Assembly (NCBI GenBank): GCA_944386055.1
Contig: CALWZP010000005.1
Coordinates: forward strand, 1 to 64,000
Length of the DNA: 64,000 nt
Source: an uncultured Oscillospiraceae bacterium
GTDB taxonomy: Bacteria; Bacillota; Clostridia; Oscillospirales; Oscillospiraceae
Direction of reading: 5' to 3'
Below the pieces are notes generated by a model. It saw only the letters and a program-made list of their open reading frames with translations, was not told the origin of the DNA and made no database searches. Positions 41,688 to 49,793 of the stretch are shown one piece after another. Position 1 is the first letter of the stretch. Each line of letters begins with the position of its first letter. Made by a program: the position numbers and the translations under genes.

Positions 41688-42224
41688 CTATTCCTCCGCC
41701 AGAGCAAATTCCGCTGCCAGGAGGAATTCCTTCAGCGTCTCCCCCTGTCCGGTGGTAAGGCGGGTGACCACGCGGTACTCCCCCGGGGGCAGCGGGCCGT
41801 AAATCCCCGTCCAGTCAAAGGTCTCCCGGTTCTGCGCCGCGCTGGCCGGAGACTGGTCCGGCACCAGCAGCCGGCCCCAGAGGGGAAAGGCAGGCTCCTC
41901 CCCGGACAGGGTGGGCAGAGCGGTCCATTCCCCCGTCTTCTGCTCCTCCACCCGGAACCAGGCGCCGCAGGTCAGGTCGCTGCGTCCCGCCTCGTTGAGA
42001 TACCGGACCTCCAGCCCGGTGGGGCTAATGCTGCCTTCCGGGATCTCCAGCCAGACCCCCGGCAGGTCATTGGGGAGAGACTCCGGCCTCTCCGCCGTCC
42101 CTTGGAGGCGGGAAATGCTGAAGATCAGCAGCAGCGCGGCGGCCAAGGCGATCAGGATCACTGTCCAGGCCCGCCGAACGCCGTGTTTCACCCTTGTCCG
42201 CTGGGCGGTTTTTGTCTCACTCAT
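41688..42224 (-). CDS. secreted/anchored protein with Ig-like domain (putative)
   Basis: A 178-residue protein with one N-terminal membrane helix (about residues 22-42), then a soluble domain. The end, WTGIYGPLPPGEYRVVTRLTTGQGETLKEFLLAAEF, resembles the closing strands of bacterial Ig-like domains (Big_14-like) seen in clostridial surface proteins. The ATG at 42222-42224 has GGAGGAG upstream; an ATG 6 codons earlier overlaps the ribosome site. It lies downstream of, and on the same strand as, another anchored protein (57-bp gap), so they probably form an operon. Function unknown. Confidence 0.65.
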   Translation of the reverse strand: MSETKTAQRTRVKHGVRRAWTVILIALAAALLLIFSISRLQGTAERPESLPNDLPGVWLEIPEGSISPTGLEVRYLNEAGRSDLTCGAWFRVEEQKTGEWTALPTLSGEEPAFPLWGRLLVPDQSPASAAQNRETFDWTGIYGPLPPGEYRVVTRLTTGQGETLKEFLLAAEFALAEE

Positions 42225-42280
42225 TGTGCGCTTCTCCTCCATCCTCCTGCCTGTCTCTCTTCCCTATGTCCTCCGCTCCG

Positions 42281-42772
42281 TCACGCCAGGTCGTTCCACA
42301 GATCCTCCAGCACCGGCAGGCGCACCAGCCGCGCCTCCGCGCCGGGGGAGAGATAGCTCCCGCCGGACCAGAGCACACCCTGCCAGGCGTCTCCCCCGTC
42401 GGACAGCACCAGCAGGGACAGGGCAATATCCTCTCCGTCTGCCCCGGTGAAGGTCATGCGCAGCTCCGCCGCCGCGCCCACGATCCACTCCTCCGGCGGC
42501 TCCCCCGCCACCCGGGCCGCGGAGAGCCGCTCCAGCAGCTGCCGGGCCTGTTCTCCGTCCCCCTGCCGCGTCTCACCGGCACTCTGCAAATCGGACCAGG
42601 TCACCCGGACGCCGGTGACGGACGCCCCCTCGGGCAGCGGGAAGCCGTCATCGGCCACCGGCGGCCCCGGCCTCCCCAGCCGCAGGCCCGCCAGCACCCC
42701 CGCGATCACCACCGCAGTCAGAAGCAGGAGCAGCCCCGTCCGGGCCGCGGCGCTCATCTGTCTGTGTCCCAT
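42281..42772 (-). CDS. membrane-anchored extracytoplasmic protein
   Basis: A 163-residue protein with an N-terminal anchor (about residues 10-30) and a soluble domain without recognised family: VTWSDLQSAGETRQGDGEQARQLLERLSAARV, AAAELRMTFTGADGEDIALSLLVL, and ARLVRLPVLEDLWNDLA. The pattern suggests a small alpha/beta sensor-like domain, perhaps working with the Ig-like protein encoded next. A TTGACA-17-TATAAT promoter lies at 42828-42856. Confidence 0.6.
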   Translation of the reverse strand: MGHRQMSAAARTGLLLLLTAVVIAGVLAGLRLGRPGPPVADDGFPLPEGASVTGVRVTWSDLQSAGETRQGDGEQARQLLERLSAARVAGEPPEEWIVGAAAELRMTFTGADGEDIALSLLVLSDGGDAWQGVLWSGGSYLSPGAEARLVRLPVLEDLWNDLA

Positions 42773-42827
42773 GACGCCAGCCCCCCTTCATTCGTCATTC
42801 TGCCCAATATTTTCTTGTCTCTCCTTT

Positions 42828-42856
42828 ATTATACTGGATGTTTTGTCCGCTGTCAA
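42828..42856 (-). promoter_or_regulatory. promoter of the two-gene anchored-protein operon
   Basis: On the minus strand TTGACA (42851-42856), 17 bp, TATAAT (42828-42833): a consensus vegetative promoter. Confidence 0.85.
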
Positions 42857-42859
42857 CGA

Positions 42860-42900
42860 AGAAGCGGCAGGGCGCACCTGCCGGGCGCCCTGCCGCTTGC
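42860..42900 (-). terminator. terminator-like hairpin of nrdG
   Basis: A 14-bp stem (42862-42875 with 42885-42898) directly after the nrdG stop, followed on the minus strand by TTCTTCGTT. Confidence 0.55.
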
Positions 42901-43449
42901 TCAATTCCGGGATTCCTCTGTCCAGGGGATCAGCCGTCCCTCCTCCAAAGACCGGGCGCACCACAAAATGCGCTGGTTGGCGGAGCCCCGGAAGCGGAGG
43001 GAGAGGTCCTTCTCCGCCTGGACAAAGGGGCCGTCCACCAGCACATCGATGTCCCGGAGCATGTTCTGGGTGTGCTCCGTCCACGCCCGCCCCCCGGGGC
43101 ACAGGTCCCGGTCCAGGAGATAGCCGGTGTAACACCACACCGTCTTGTCCGGATACGCCGCCCGCACCCGGCGCAGGAAGGGGGCCAGGGCGGGCTGGTT
43201 CCGGGGATCGAAGGGCTCGCCCCCCAGCAGGGAGAGACCCTTGACGAAGTCGGGGGCCAGGTCGGCCAGCACGGCGTCCTCCGTCTCCCGGGTGAAAGGA
43301 CGGCCGTAGTCAAAATCCCACGCCTCCGGGTTGAAGCAGCCGGGGCAGCGGTGCTCGCACCCCGACACGAACAGGGACACCCGCACCCCCGGCCCGTTGG
43401 CCACATCCCGGCGCTTGATGGTCGCATAATTCACATACAGCCCTCCCAT
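42901..43449 (-). CDS. nrdG: anaerobic ribonucleotide reductase activating enzyme
   Basis: A 182-residue radical SAM activase that installs the glycyl radical on NrdD. The cluster-binding triad is Cys31, Cys35 and Cys38 (GCEHRCPGCF). LLGGEPFDPRN is the second SAM-binding segment. The C-terminal VDGPFVQAEKDLSLRFRGSANQRI is the usual NrdG ending. The ATG at 43447-43449, with AGGGG upstream, is preferred over a TTG two codons earlier. It has its own promoter (43476-43504) and is separated from nrdD by the kinase gene and its broken 5' part. Confidence 0.95.
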   Translation of the reverse strand: MGGLYVNYATIKRRDVANGPGVRVSLFVSGCEHRCPGCFNPEAWDFDYGRPFTRETEDAVLADLAPDFVKGLSLLGGEPFDPRNQPALAPFLRRVRAAYPDKTVWCYTGYLLDRDLCPGGRAWTEHTQNMLRDIDVLVDGPFVQAEKDLSLRFRGSANQRILWCARSLEEGRLIPWTEESRN

Positions 43450-43464
43450 CTCCAACCCCTGAGC

Positions 43465-44562
43465 TCACTGGGTTGATTGTATCACATTCTCCCCCGCCGG
43501 GCAACCTCTGCTCTCCCCGGGGGCGTAGACAAAGCTGCGCACCGCGTCCCGGAGCAGCTGGGCGCTGCGCTCCACGCCATAGCCGGACACATCCAGGCAC
43601 AGGTCGTAGTCGCTGGCCAGTCCCCAGGCCCGGCCGGTGTTGTGGCGATAGCGCCGGGCCCGCTCGCTGTCGGTGCGTGTGAGCAGGGCTCGGGCCTGGC
43701 CCTCCTTCAGGCCGAACTCCTCCATGGTCTCCGCCAGACGCCACTTGGGGTCGGCGTGGAGGTAGACATGGAACAACCCCGGCCCCTTGCCCAGAATGAA
43801 GTTGGCGCTGCGCCCCAGAATGACGCAGTCCTCCTCCGCCGCCAGCCGGCGAATCACACGCTGCTGGGCCTGAAAGAGGGCGTCGTCCGCCGTCCGCTGG
43901 CCGGGTGCGTACTCAAAGCTCTGGGCGTACAGGTCGTACAGCAGGCCGCGGCTCAGCCGCTCCTCATTCTTCCGGACAAAATTGGGGTCCAGGCCGCTCT
44001 CCCGGATAGCCAGGTCCACCAGTTCCTCGTCATACAGCTTCAGCCCCAGCTCCCGGGCCAGGGCGTGGGCGATCTTCACCCCGTTGGGCCCGAACTCCCG
44101 GGCGATGGTAATCACCAGGCGGGGCTTGGCCGGGGCGGGGGCCTCCGCTCCGGCGGTGGCTGCCCCGGCGCGGGGCGCCCACAGCCGGTCCAGCCAGCCC
44201 AGGCGGCGGCCGCACAGCTGCACCACCAGGCCCACCGCCACCGCGGCCACCACGGTGCCCTCCCGGATGCCCGCCAGCCCCCGGAACAGCGCCAGGGACA
44301 GCGCCACACCCAGCGCCAGCAAAGAGCAGTCCACCGCGATCTTCATCCTGCCGAACTCCTGCCGGGTCACCTGGGCGATGGCGCTGGCAATCCCCTCGCT
44401 GGCCAGGATGATCACATTGGCCTTCACCGTCAGAAATACCCCGAAGCCGGTGACCAGCACGCTGAGCAGGCACAGGACCGCCTGGGTAGGATAAGAGGCG
44501 GCGTCCACCCCTGTCAGCAGCATCAGGGACAGGTCCACAAACTCGCCGTACAGCACCGCCAT
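43465..44562 (-). CDS. cytidylate kinase-like protein with membrane domain, N-terminal part cut off
   Basis: The open 365-codon frame starts with MAVLYGEFVDLSLMLLTGV, which looks like the middle of a YczE/YitT-type membrane domain: three or four helices to about residue 125, then an APRAGAATAGAEAPAPAK linker, then a cytidylate kinase-like domain (LVITIAREFGPNGVKIAHALARELGLKLYDEELVDLA, VILGRSANFILGKG, FHVYLHADPKWRL). The kinase-like domain is intact. The missing N-terminal helices are encoded immediately upstream (44569-44814), separated by a TAG in frame. It may be a still-useful remnant, or only the reader's fragment of a pseudogene. Confidence 0.75.
   Translation of the reverse strand: MAVLYGEFVDLSLMLLTGVDAASYPTQAVLCLLSVLVTGFGVFLTVKANVIILASEGIASAIAQVTRQEFGRMKIAVDCSLLALGVALSLALFRGLAGIREGTVVAAVAVGLVVQLCGRRLGWLDRLWAPRAGAATAGAEAPAPAKPRLVITIAREFGPNGVKIAHALARELGLKLYDEELVDLAIRESGLDPNFVRKNEERLSRGLLYDLYAQSFEYAPGQRTADDALFQAQQRVIRRLAAEEDCVILGRSANFILGKGPGLFHVYLHADPKWRLAETMEEFGLKEGQARALLTRTDSERARRYRHNTGRAWGLASDYDLCLDVSGYGVERSAQLLRDAVRSFVYAPGESRGCPAGENVIQSTQ
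43476..43504 (-). promoter_or_regulatory. promoter of nrdG
   Basis: On the minus strand TTGCCC (43499-43504), 17 bp, TACAAT (43476-43481), lying inside the end of the kinase-like gene. Confidence 0.6.
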
Positions 44563-44568
44563 GGGCAG

Positions 44569-44814
44569 CTACAGCAGATTCACCGGGCGGTACTTCCGCC
44601 GCAGCAGCAGGATCTGGAGTCCCACAAAGCTAAAGTTCTGGATCATGGTCAGCTGCCCCATGCTGACAGGCAGTGCCAAACTCAGCACATAGGCCGGCAG
44701 GGACAGGGGAAGAATGCCCAAATTGCTCTTGGTTGACAATGCCACCCCAAAAGCAGAAAGAAAGACTCCCGCAACAAACACCGCCAGGCGGATAACTCAG
44801 CCTCTCACATCCAC
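44569..44814 (-). pseudogene. 5' part of the membrane/cytidylate-kinase-like gene, interrupted by two stops
   Basis: In the same reading frame as the kinase gene, this segment encodes IRLAVFVAGVFLSAFGVAL, STKSNLGILPLSLPAYVLSLALPVSMGQLT and IQNFSFVGLQILLLRRKYRPVNLL, the start of a YczE-like membrane domain. A TAG at 44569-44571 (expected Gln) and a TGA at 44797-44799 (possibly Trp) interrupt it. No ribosome site precedes the internal GTG at 44779-44781. A GGGGGAG site lies before a GTG at about 44812-44814. Nonsense mutation in a formerly single gene is the simplest reading. Confidence 0.7.
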
Positions 44815-45033
44815 TTCTCTCCCCCGTACTGTCATATATACTCTCCTTTCCGGCGGATCCCACCGCCCAACGGTCAGCCGCCCCATGGGCGGCAAAATTC
44901 AGCATTCTGCCCGGCGGCGCCTTTGCCCCGAGGCATTTGACATTATTATCTTATTATAATTTTTTAATTATTTCAACTATAATTATAAGGTTATTTTTAA
45001 TTTTGTATACTACCCCCTGGCTCCTTGCGAATC
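44815..45033. other. AT-rich intergenic region before the interrupted gene
   Basis: About 220 bp, including a markedly AT-rich stretch at 44940-45010 unlike the rest of the window. On the minus strand TTGAAA, 17 bp and TAAGAT could be a promoter for the interrupted gene. No gene is seen. Confidence 0.4.
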
Positions 45034-45085
45034 TTACAAAAAAGCGCCCCGCTTTTCGGCATTATGCCGAAAAGCGGGGCGCTTC
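45034..45085 (-). terminator. terminator of nrdD
   Basis: A 21-bp near-continuous palindrome (45042-45062 with 45064-45084) followed on the minus strand by TTTTTTGT. Confidence 0.9.
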
Positions 45086-45112
45086 CAACCTTCTTTTGTC
45101 AGCTGCCCGGTC

Positions 45113-47236
45113 TCACAGATGCAGGACCCGGGCCTTGATCTCCTTGGTCTTGCCCACATTCCAGAAGTTCTCGCCCAGGTAGCCGCAGGTGCGCCGGGTG
45201 ACATTCATCTTGGCGTGGTCCTTGTTGCCGCAGCTGGGGCACTCCCACTCGCCCTCGTCGTTGATGATGATCTCCCCGTCGTAGCCGCACACCTGGCAGT
45301 AGTCGCTCTTGGTGTTGAACTCGGCGTACTGGATGTTGTCATAGATGAAGCGCACCACATCCTCCAGCGCCTCCAGGTTGTGGCGCATGTTGGGGATCTC
45401 CACATAGGAGATGGCGCCGCCGGAGGAGATCTTCTGGAACTGGCTCTCAAACTCAAACTTGGAGAAGGCGTCGATGTCCTCCCGCACATCCACATGGTAG
45501 GAGTTGGTGTAGTACCCCTTGTCGGTGACATCCTCGATGGTCCCGAATCGCTCCTTGTCGATGCGGGCGAAACGGTAGCACAGGCTCTCCGCCGGGGTGC
45601 CGTACAGGGCAAAGCCCAGGCCGGTCTCCTTCTTCCAGCGGTCGGTGGTCTCCCGCAGGTGGCGCATCACCGCCAGGGCGAACTCCTCCCCCTCGGGCTC
45701 GGTGTGGGAGCAGCCCTTCACCAGGCGGGTGAGCTCATACAGCCCGATGTAGCCCAGGGACAGGGTGGAGTACCCCCCCACCAGCAGCTTATCGATGGTC
45801 TCCCCCTTCTTCAGCCGGGCGATGGCCCCGTACTGCCAGTGGATGGGGGAGACATCGCTGCGCACCCCCTTCAGGGCGTTGTGGCGGCACATCAGCGCCT
45901 GGAAGCACAGCTCCAGCCGGCGGTCCAGCTCGGGCCAGAAGGCCTCCTCGTCCCCGCCGCACACGATGCCCACCTGGGGCAGGTTGATGGACACCACCCC
46001 CTGGTTGAAGCGGCCCTCGAACTTGTAGTTTCCGTTCTCGTCCTTCCAGGGGGAGAGGAAGGAGCGGCAGCCCATGGGGGAGAACACATTCCCCTCGTAG
46101 TTCTCCCGCATCAGCTTGGCGGAGATATAGTCGGGGTACATCCGCTTGGCGGAGCACTTCACCGCCAGCTCGGTGAGGTAGTCGTACTCCCCGCCCTTCA
46201 GGCAGTTGCACTCGTCCAGCACATACACCAGCTTGGGGAAGGCGGGGGTGATGTAGACCCCCTTCTCGTTCTTGATGCCCTCCAGCCGCTGCTCCAGGAT
46301 CTCCTGGATGATGGCGGCGTTCTCCTTGATATAGGGGTCGCCCTCCCGCAGCACCAGGAACAATGTGACGAAGGGGGACTGCCCGTTGGTGGTCATAAGG
46401 GTGTTGATCTGGTACTGGATGGTCTGTACGCCGCTTTTCAGCTCGTCCCTGGTGCGGGCGGCGGCGATCTTCTCCACGGTCTCGTCGGGAAGCTCGGGGG
46501 CGGCCTCCTTAGTCCTGCGGACATACTTCTCGTGGGTCAGGCGCAGGTACTTGCCCAGGTGGCTCATCTCCACGCTCTGCCCGCCGTACTGGTTGGAGGC
46601 CACGCAGGCGATGATCTGGGTGACGATGGTGCAGGCCACCTGGAAGCTCTTGGGGGACTCGATGAGCTTGCCGTTGATCATGGTGCCGTTGTCCAGCATG
46701 TCCCCGATGTTCACCAGGCAGCAGTTGAAGATATGCTGCACGAAATAGTCCGCGTCGTGGAAGTGGAGCACCCCCTCGTCGTGGGCCTTGGAGATCTCCT
46801 CGGGCAGCAGGATGCGCCTCGTCAGGTCCCGGCTCACCTCGCCGGCGATGTAGTCCCGCTGGGTGGCGGCGATGGCGGTGTTCTTGTTGGAGTTCTCCTC
46901 CGCCAGATCCTTGTTGTCATTGCGGATCAGGGCCAGAATGGACTCGTCGGTGGTGTTGGCCTTGCGCACCAGGGCGCGGGTATAGCGGTAGATGATATAC
47001 GCCTTGGCCAGCTGATACTTCCCCGCCTCCATCAGCGCCTTCTCCACCATGTCCTGGATGTCCTCCACCAGCAGGCGCTGGCGGCCCTTGGCGGCCACCA
47101 TGTCGGCGATGGCATCCACCGACTTCTGATCCAGGCGCTCGTCCTCCTCCACGGCGGCGTTGGCCTTCTGGATGGCGGTCACGATTTTGGAGCGGTCAAA
47201 ATCCACGGTGGTGCCGTCCCGCTTGATGACTTTCAT
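45113..47236 (-). CDS. nrdD: anaerobic ribonucleoside-triphosphate reductase
   Basis: A 707-residue class III ribonucleotide reductase. The N-terminal ATP-cone regulatory domain is MKVIKRDGTTVDFDRSKIVTAIQKA. The C-terminal zinc site has two CxxC pairs (CQVCGYDG; CPSCGNKDH), and the glycyl-radical motif RRTCGYLGEN lies near residues 682-690. The enzyme makes deoxynucleotides without oxygen and is activated by NrdG. Two NrdR-like boxes overlap its promoter (47315-47407). A very strong terminator follows. Confidence 0.98.
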   Translation of the reverse strand: MKVIKRDGTTVDFDRSKIVTAIQKANAAVEEDERLDQKSVDAIADMVAAKGRQRLLVEDIQDMVEKALMEAGKYQLAKAYIIYRYTRALVRKANTTDESILALIRNDNKDLAEENSNKNTAIAATQRDYIAGEVSRDLTRRILLPEEISKAHDEGVLHFHDADYFVQHIFNCCLVNIGDMLDNGTMINGKLIESPKSFQVACTIVTQIIACVASNQYGGQSVEMSHLGKYLRLTHEKYVRRTKEAAPELPDETVEKIAAARTRDELKSGVQTIQYQINTLMTTNGQSPFVTLFLVLREGDPYIKENAAIIQEILEQRLEGIKNEKGVYITPAFPKLVYVLDECNCLKGGEYDYLTELAVKCSAKRMYPDYISAKLMRENYEGNVFSPMGCRSFLSPWKDENGNYKFEGRFNQGVVSINLPQVGIVCGGDEEAFWPELDRRLELCFQALMCRHNALKGVRSDVSPIHWQYGAIARLKKGETIDKLLVGGYSTLSLGYIGLYELTRLVKGCSHTEPEGEEFALAVMRHLRETTDRWKKETGLGFALYGTPAESLCYRFARIDKERFGTIEDVTDKGYYTNSYHVDVREDIDAFSKFEFESQFQKISSGGAISYVEIPNMRHNLEALEDVVRFIYDNIQYAEFNTKSDYCQVCGYDGEIIINDEGEWECPSCGNKDHAKMNVTRRTCGYLGENFWNVGKTKEIKARVLHL

Positions 47237-47314
47237 CTGGCTTCCCTCTTTCTGTAAACTTTCTGTGAATCATCACGCCGGCCTTCCAGACCGGCGGCAG
47301 TCGCGTCGATGCCT

Positions 47315-47407
47315 ATTGTAGCACACCCCTCTCCCCTTGTCCACCATATCTTGTGGTAATTATTCTTTTTTTCGTTATTGACCACCATATCCTGTTTGGC
47401 TATCCTG
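47315..47407 (-). promoter_or_regulatory. nrdD promoter with two NrdR-like boxes
   Basis: On the minus strand TGGACA (47338-47343), 17 bp, TACAAT (47315-47320). CCACCATATCTTGTGG (47341-47356) and CCACCATATCCTGTTT (47392-47407) resemble the NrdR box; the first overlaps the -35 element. The two start 51 bp apart, about five helical turns. Confidence 0.75.
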
Positions 47408-47454
47408 CAGAGGCGCGGGAGCCCTGCAAATGGAAGTTTTTCCGCAAAGCAAAG

Positions 47455-47483
47455 TTGTATTTCCCGGGGAACCGTGCTATAAT
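47455..47483 (+). promoter_or_regulatory. promoter of the MoxR operon
   Basis: TTGTAT (47455-47460), 17 bp, TATAAT (47478-47483), about 30 bp before the coding start. Confidence 0.75.
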
Positions 47484-47515
47484 TTCAGCACTTTGACCAA
47501 GACGAGGTGATCTCT

Positions 47516-48484
47516 GTGTCTGTGGACATCCCCGCCCTCACCGGGCGGATCCTGGAACAGGTGGAAAAGATCGTGGTGGGCAAGGAGGAGCAGACCCGGC
47601 TGATGATCACGGCGATCCTCTCCCAGGGGCACATCCTGCTGGACGACCTGCCCGGGGTGGGCAAGACCACCCTGGTAAAGACGCTGTCCATCGCCCTGGG
47701 CTGCCAGTTCAAGCGGGTGCAGTTCACCCCCGACCTGCTGCCCTCCGATGTGGTGGGCATGAACATCTATGACCAGAACAGCAACGCCTTCCGGCGCATG
47801 GACGGGCCGGTGATGACCAACCTGCTGCTGGCGGATGAGATCAACCGGGCCATCCCCCGCACCCAGTCCGCCCTGCTGGAGGCCATGGAGGAGCGGCAGG
47901 TCACCATCGACGGAGAGACCACCCCCCTGCCGGCCCCCTTCGTGGTGATGGCCACCCAGAACCCCGTGGAATTCGAGTCCACCTTCCGCCTCCCCGCCGC
48001 CCAGATGGACCGGTTCTTCCTGCGCCTCTCCCTGGGCTATCCCCAGCGGGAGGAGGAAGTCCGGATGCTCCGGGGCGTTGGGGATGAGATCCCCTTTGAT
48101 CAGGTAGAGGCGGTGACCTCCGCCGAAGAGCTGGTGACGGTGCAGGAGCAGATCCGCGCCGTGACGGTGTCGGACAGCGTGCTGGACTATCTGGTCTCCC
48201 TGGTGTCCGCCACCCGGGACCACCCCCTCATCCGCATGGGGGCGGGTCCCCGGGGCTCCCGGGCTCTGTTCCGGGGGAGCAAGACCCTGGCCGCCATGGC
48301 GGGCCGGGACTTCATCACCCCCGACGATGTGCAGCAGCTCGCCGTCCCCGTGCTGGCCCACCGGCTGGTGCTGAGCAACGAGGCCCGCCTGGCCGGGGAG
48401 GATGCGGAGTCCCTTCTGACCAAGCTGCTCCAGACCGTCCCGGTCCCCCCCTCCCGCCGGGAGATGCTGGATGGACGGAACTGA
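47516..48484 (+). CDS. MoxR-family AAA+ ATPase
   Basis: A 322-residue AAA ATPase of the MoxR group. Walker A is LPGVGKTTLVK, Walker B LLLADEINRAIPRTQSALLEAMEE, sensor 1 FVVMATQNPVEFE, and the arginine finger region QMDRFFLRL. MoxR proteins act as chaperones for envelope or enzyme assembly and lie next to DUF58 and transglutaminase-like genes, as here. A GTG at 47516 with GAGGTGA upstream is preferred; another GTG three codons earlier is possible. Its stop region overlaps the DUF58 start by 14 bases. Confidence 0.94.
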   Translation: MSVDIPALTGRILEQVEKIVVGKEEQTRLMITAILSQGHILLDDLPGVGKTTLVKTLSIALGCQFKRVQFTPDLLPSDVVGMNIYDQNSNAFRRMDGPVMTNLLLADEINRAIPRTQSALLEAMEERQVTIDGETTPLPAPFVVMATQNPVEFESTFRLPAAQMDRFFLRLSLGYPQREEEVRMLRGVGDEIPFDQVEAVTSAEELVTVQEQIRAVTVSDSVLDYLVSLVSATRDHPLIRMGAGPRGSRALFRGSKTLAAMAGRDFITPDDVQQLAVPVLAHRLVLSNEARLAGEDAESLLTKLLQTVPVPPSRREMLDGRN

Positions 48485-49793
48485 GCAGGGCGCCGTCCGG
48501 GAGGCGGCGCGCCCCTCCGCCGGAAAGGGGCGTCTGGGCAGGCTGTCCGGACTGCTGGCCTCCCGCGAGGTGACCTGGGGCGCCCTGGTGGGGGCGCTGG
48601 TGATGAATCTGGTGGGCTATGGCCTTCTGTCGGTGCTGCTGCTCTTTTTCGCCCTGCTGGGGCTGTGCGCGCGGCAGTGGGGCCTGCGCGCCCTGGACCG
48701 GGTAGAGGTGTCCGCCGCAGGGGGGCATTCCGCCCTGTTTGCCGGGGAGGAGGTCACGCTGCGCTATCAGGTGACCAACGACAAGCTGCTTCCGCTCACC
48801 TGGCTGGAGGTATGTCAGGACCTCCCCGTCAACGGGTGTATGGAACCCCTGGACGGCTTCGAGCGCTATGAGCTGGAGCAGTTCGAGCGCTCTGACGACC
48901 CCCGCGGGGCCGGGGCGCTGTACCGCCGGCGGCTGGTGTTCCTCATGGGGCTGCAGACCGTCTCATGGGACACCGTCTGGGCCGCACGGCGGCGGGGTAT
49001 CTATCAGCTGGGCAGTGTGGCGCTGCGCTCCGGCGACGGTTTCGGCCTGACTCAGACAGAGGCCCGCAGCCCCCTGGCCGCACCTCCCGCCTTCGTGGTC
49101 TATCCCCGGCGGGTGGCGGTGGACCCCTCCCCCTTCCTGCGGCAGCTGTGGAACGGGCAGACCGGCCAGCAGGGACATTTTGAGGATGTCACCGTGATGA
49201 AATCGGTGCGCCCCTATCAGCCGGGGGACAGCTGGAAGCGCATCGACTGGCGGCTGGCCGCCCGGCAGCAGGGCCTTCAGGTCCGCCAGTATGAGACCAT
49301 TCAGCCCCGCACCGTCCATTTTATTCTGGACGGCGCGTCCTTTTTGGGCCTCTCCCCCGGCAATGACGAGCTGGAGGAGGCCCTGTCCGTCCTGTCCTCC
49401 CTGCTGGTGGAGCTGGACGGAGCGGGGGTGCGCTGCGGGCTCTCCCTGCCCCAGACCGCCCTCAGTCCCAATGTGGACCTGTCCCCCGACGACCGCTCCC
49501 TGACCCTGGGCGACCTTCTGTTCCAGCTGGCGGGTTTTGACGGGGACACCGCCCAGTCGGTGTTCCCCGGGGCGCTGCTGGCCTCTCTGCAGAACACCGT
49601 GGGGCAGATGTGCCTGCTCACCCACAGCCGGGCCCGCCTGTCCTGCCCCCAGCTGCCGGGACAGCTGGATGCGGGACGGCTGCTGGCGCTGCCTTTTGAC
49701 GACAGCCCGGCCCCGCCGGGCGGCGGAGATCCTCTGGGATCGTGCATGGTGCTGCCGCTGAGCCGTCTGAAAGGAGGTGCGCGCCGTGGATGA
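48471..49793 (+). CDS. DUF58-domain protein
   Basis: A 440-residue protein with two N-terminal membrane helices (about residues 36-68) followed by the DUF58 core: SVRPYQPGDSWKRIDWRLAARQQGLQVRQYE, the family signature, then a von Willebrand-like stretch (TVHFILDGASFLGLSPGNDELEEALSVLSSLL). DUF58 proteins are conserved partners of MoxR ATPases. It overlaps both neighbours, so the three genes are one translational unit. Confidence 0.93.
   Translation: MDGTEQGAVREAARPSAGKGRLGRLSGLLASREVTWGALVGALVMNLVGYGLLSVLLLFFALLGLCARQWGLRALDRVEVSAAGGHSALFAGEEVTLRYQVTNDKLLPLTWLEVCQDLPVNGCMEPLDGFERYELEQFERSDDPRGAGALYRRRLVFLMGLQTVSWDTVWAARRRGIYQLGSVALRSGDGFGLTQTEARSPLAAPPAFVVYPRRVAVDPSPFLRQLWNGQTGQQGHFEDVTVMKSVRPYQPGDSWKRIDWRLAARQQGLQVRQYETIQPRTVHFILDGASFLGLSPGNDELEEALSVLSSLLVELDGAGVRCGLSLPQTALSPNVDLSPDDRSLTLGDLLFQLAGFDGDTAQSVFPGALLASLQNTVGQMCLLTHSRARLSCPQLPGQLDAGRLLALPFDDSPAPPGGGDPLGSCMVLPLSRLKGGARRG

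Noticed and set aside
45119..47257. 712-codon plus-strand open frame
   Set aside because: Antisense of nrdD, which has every expected motif on the minus strand.
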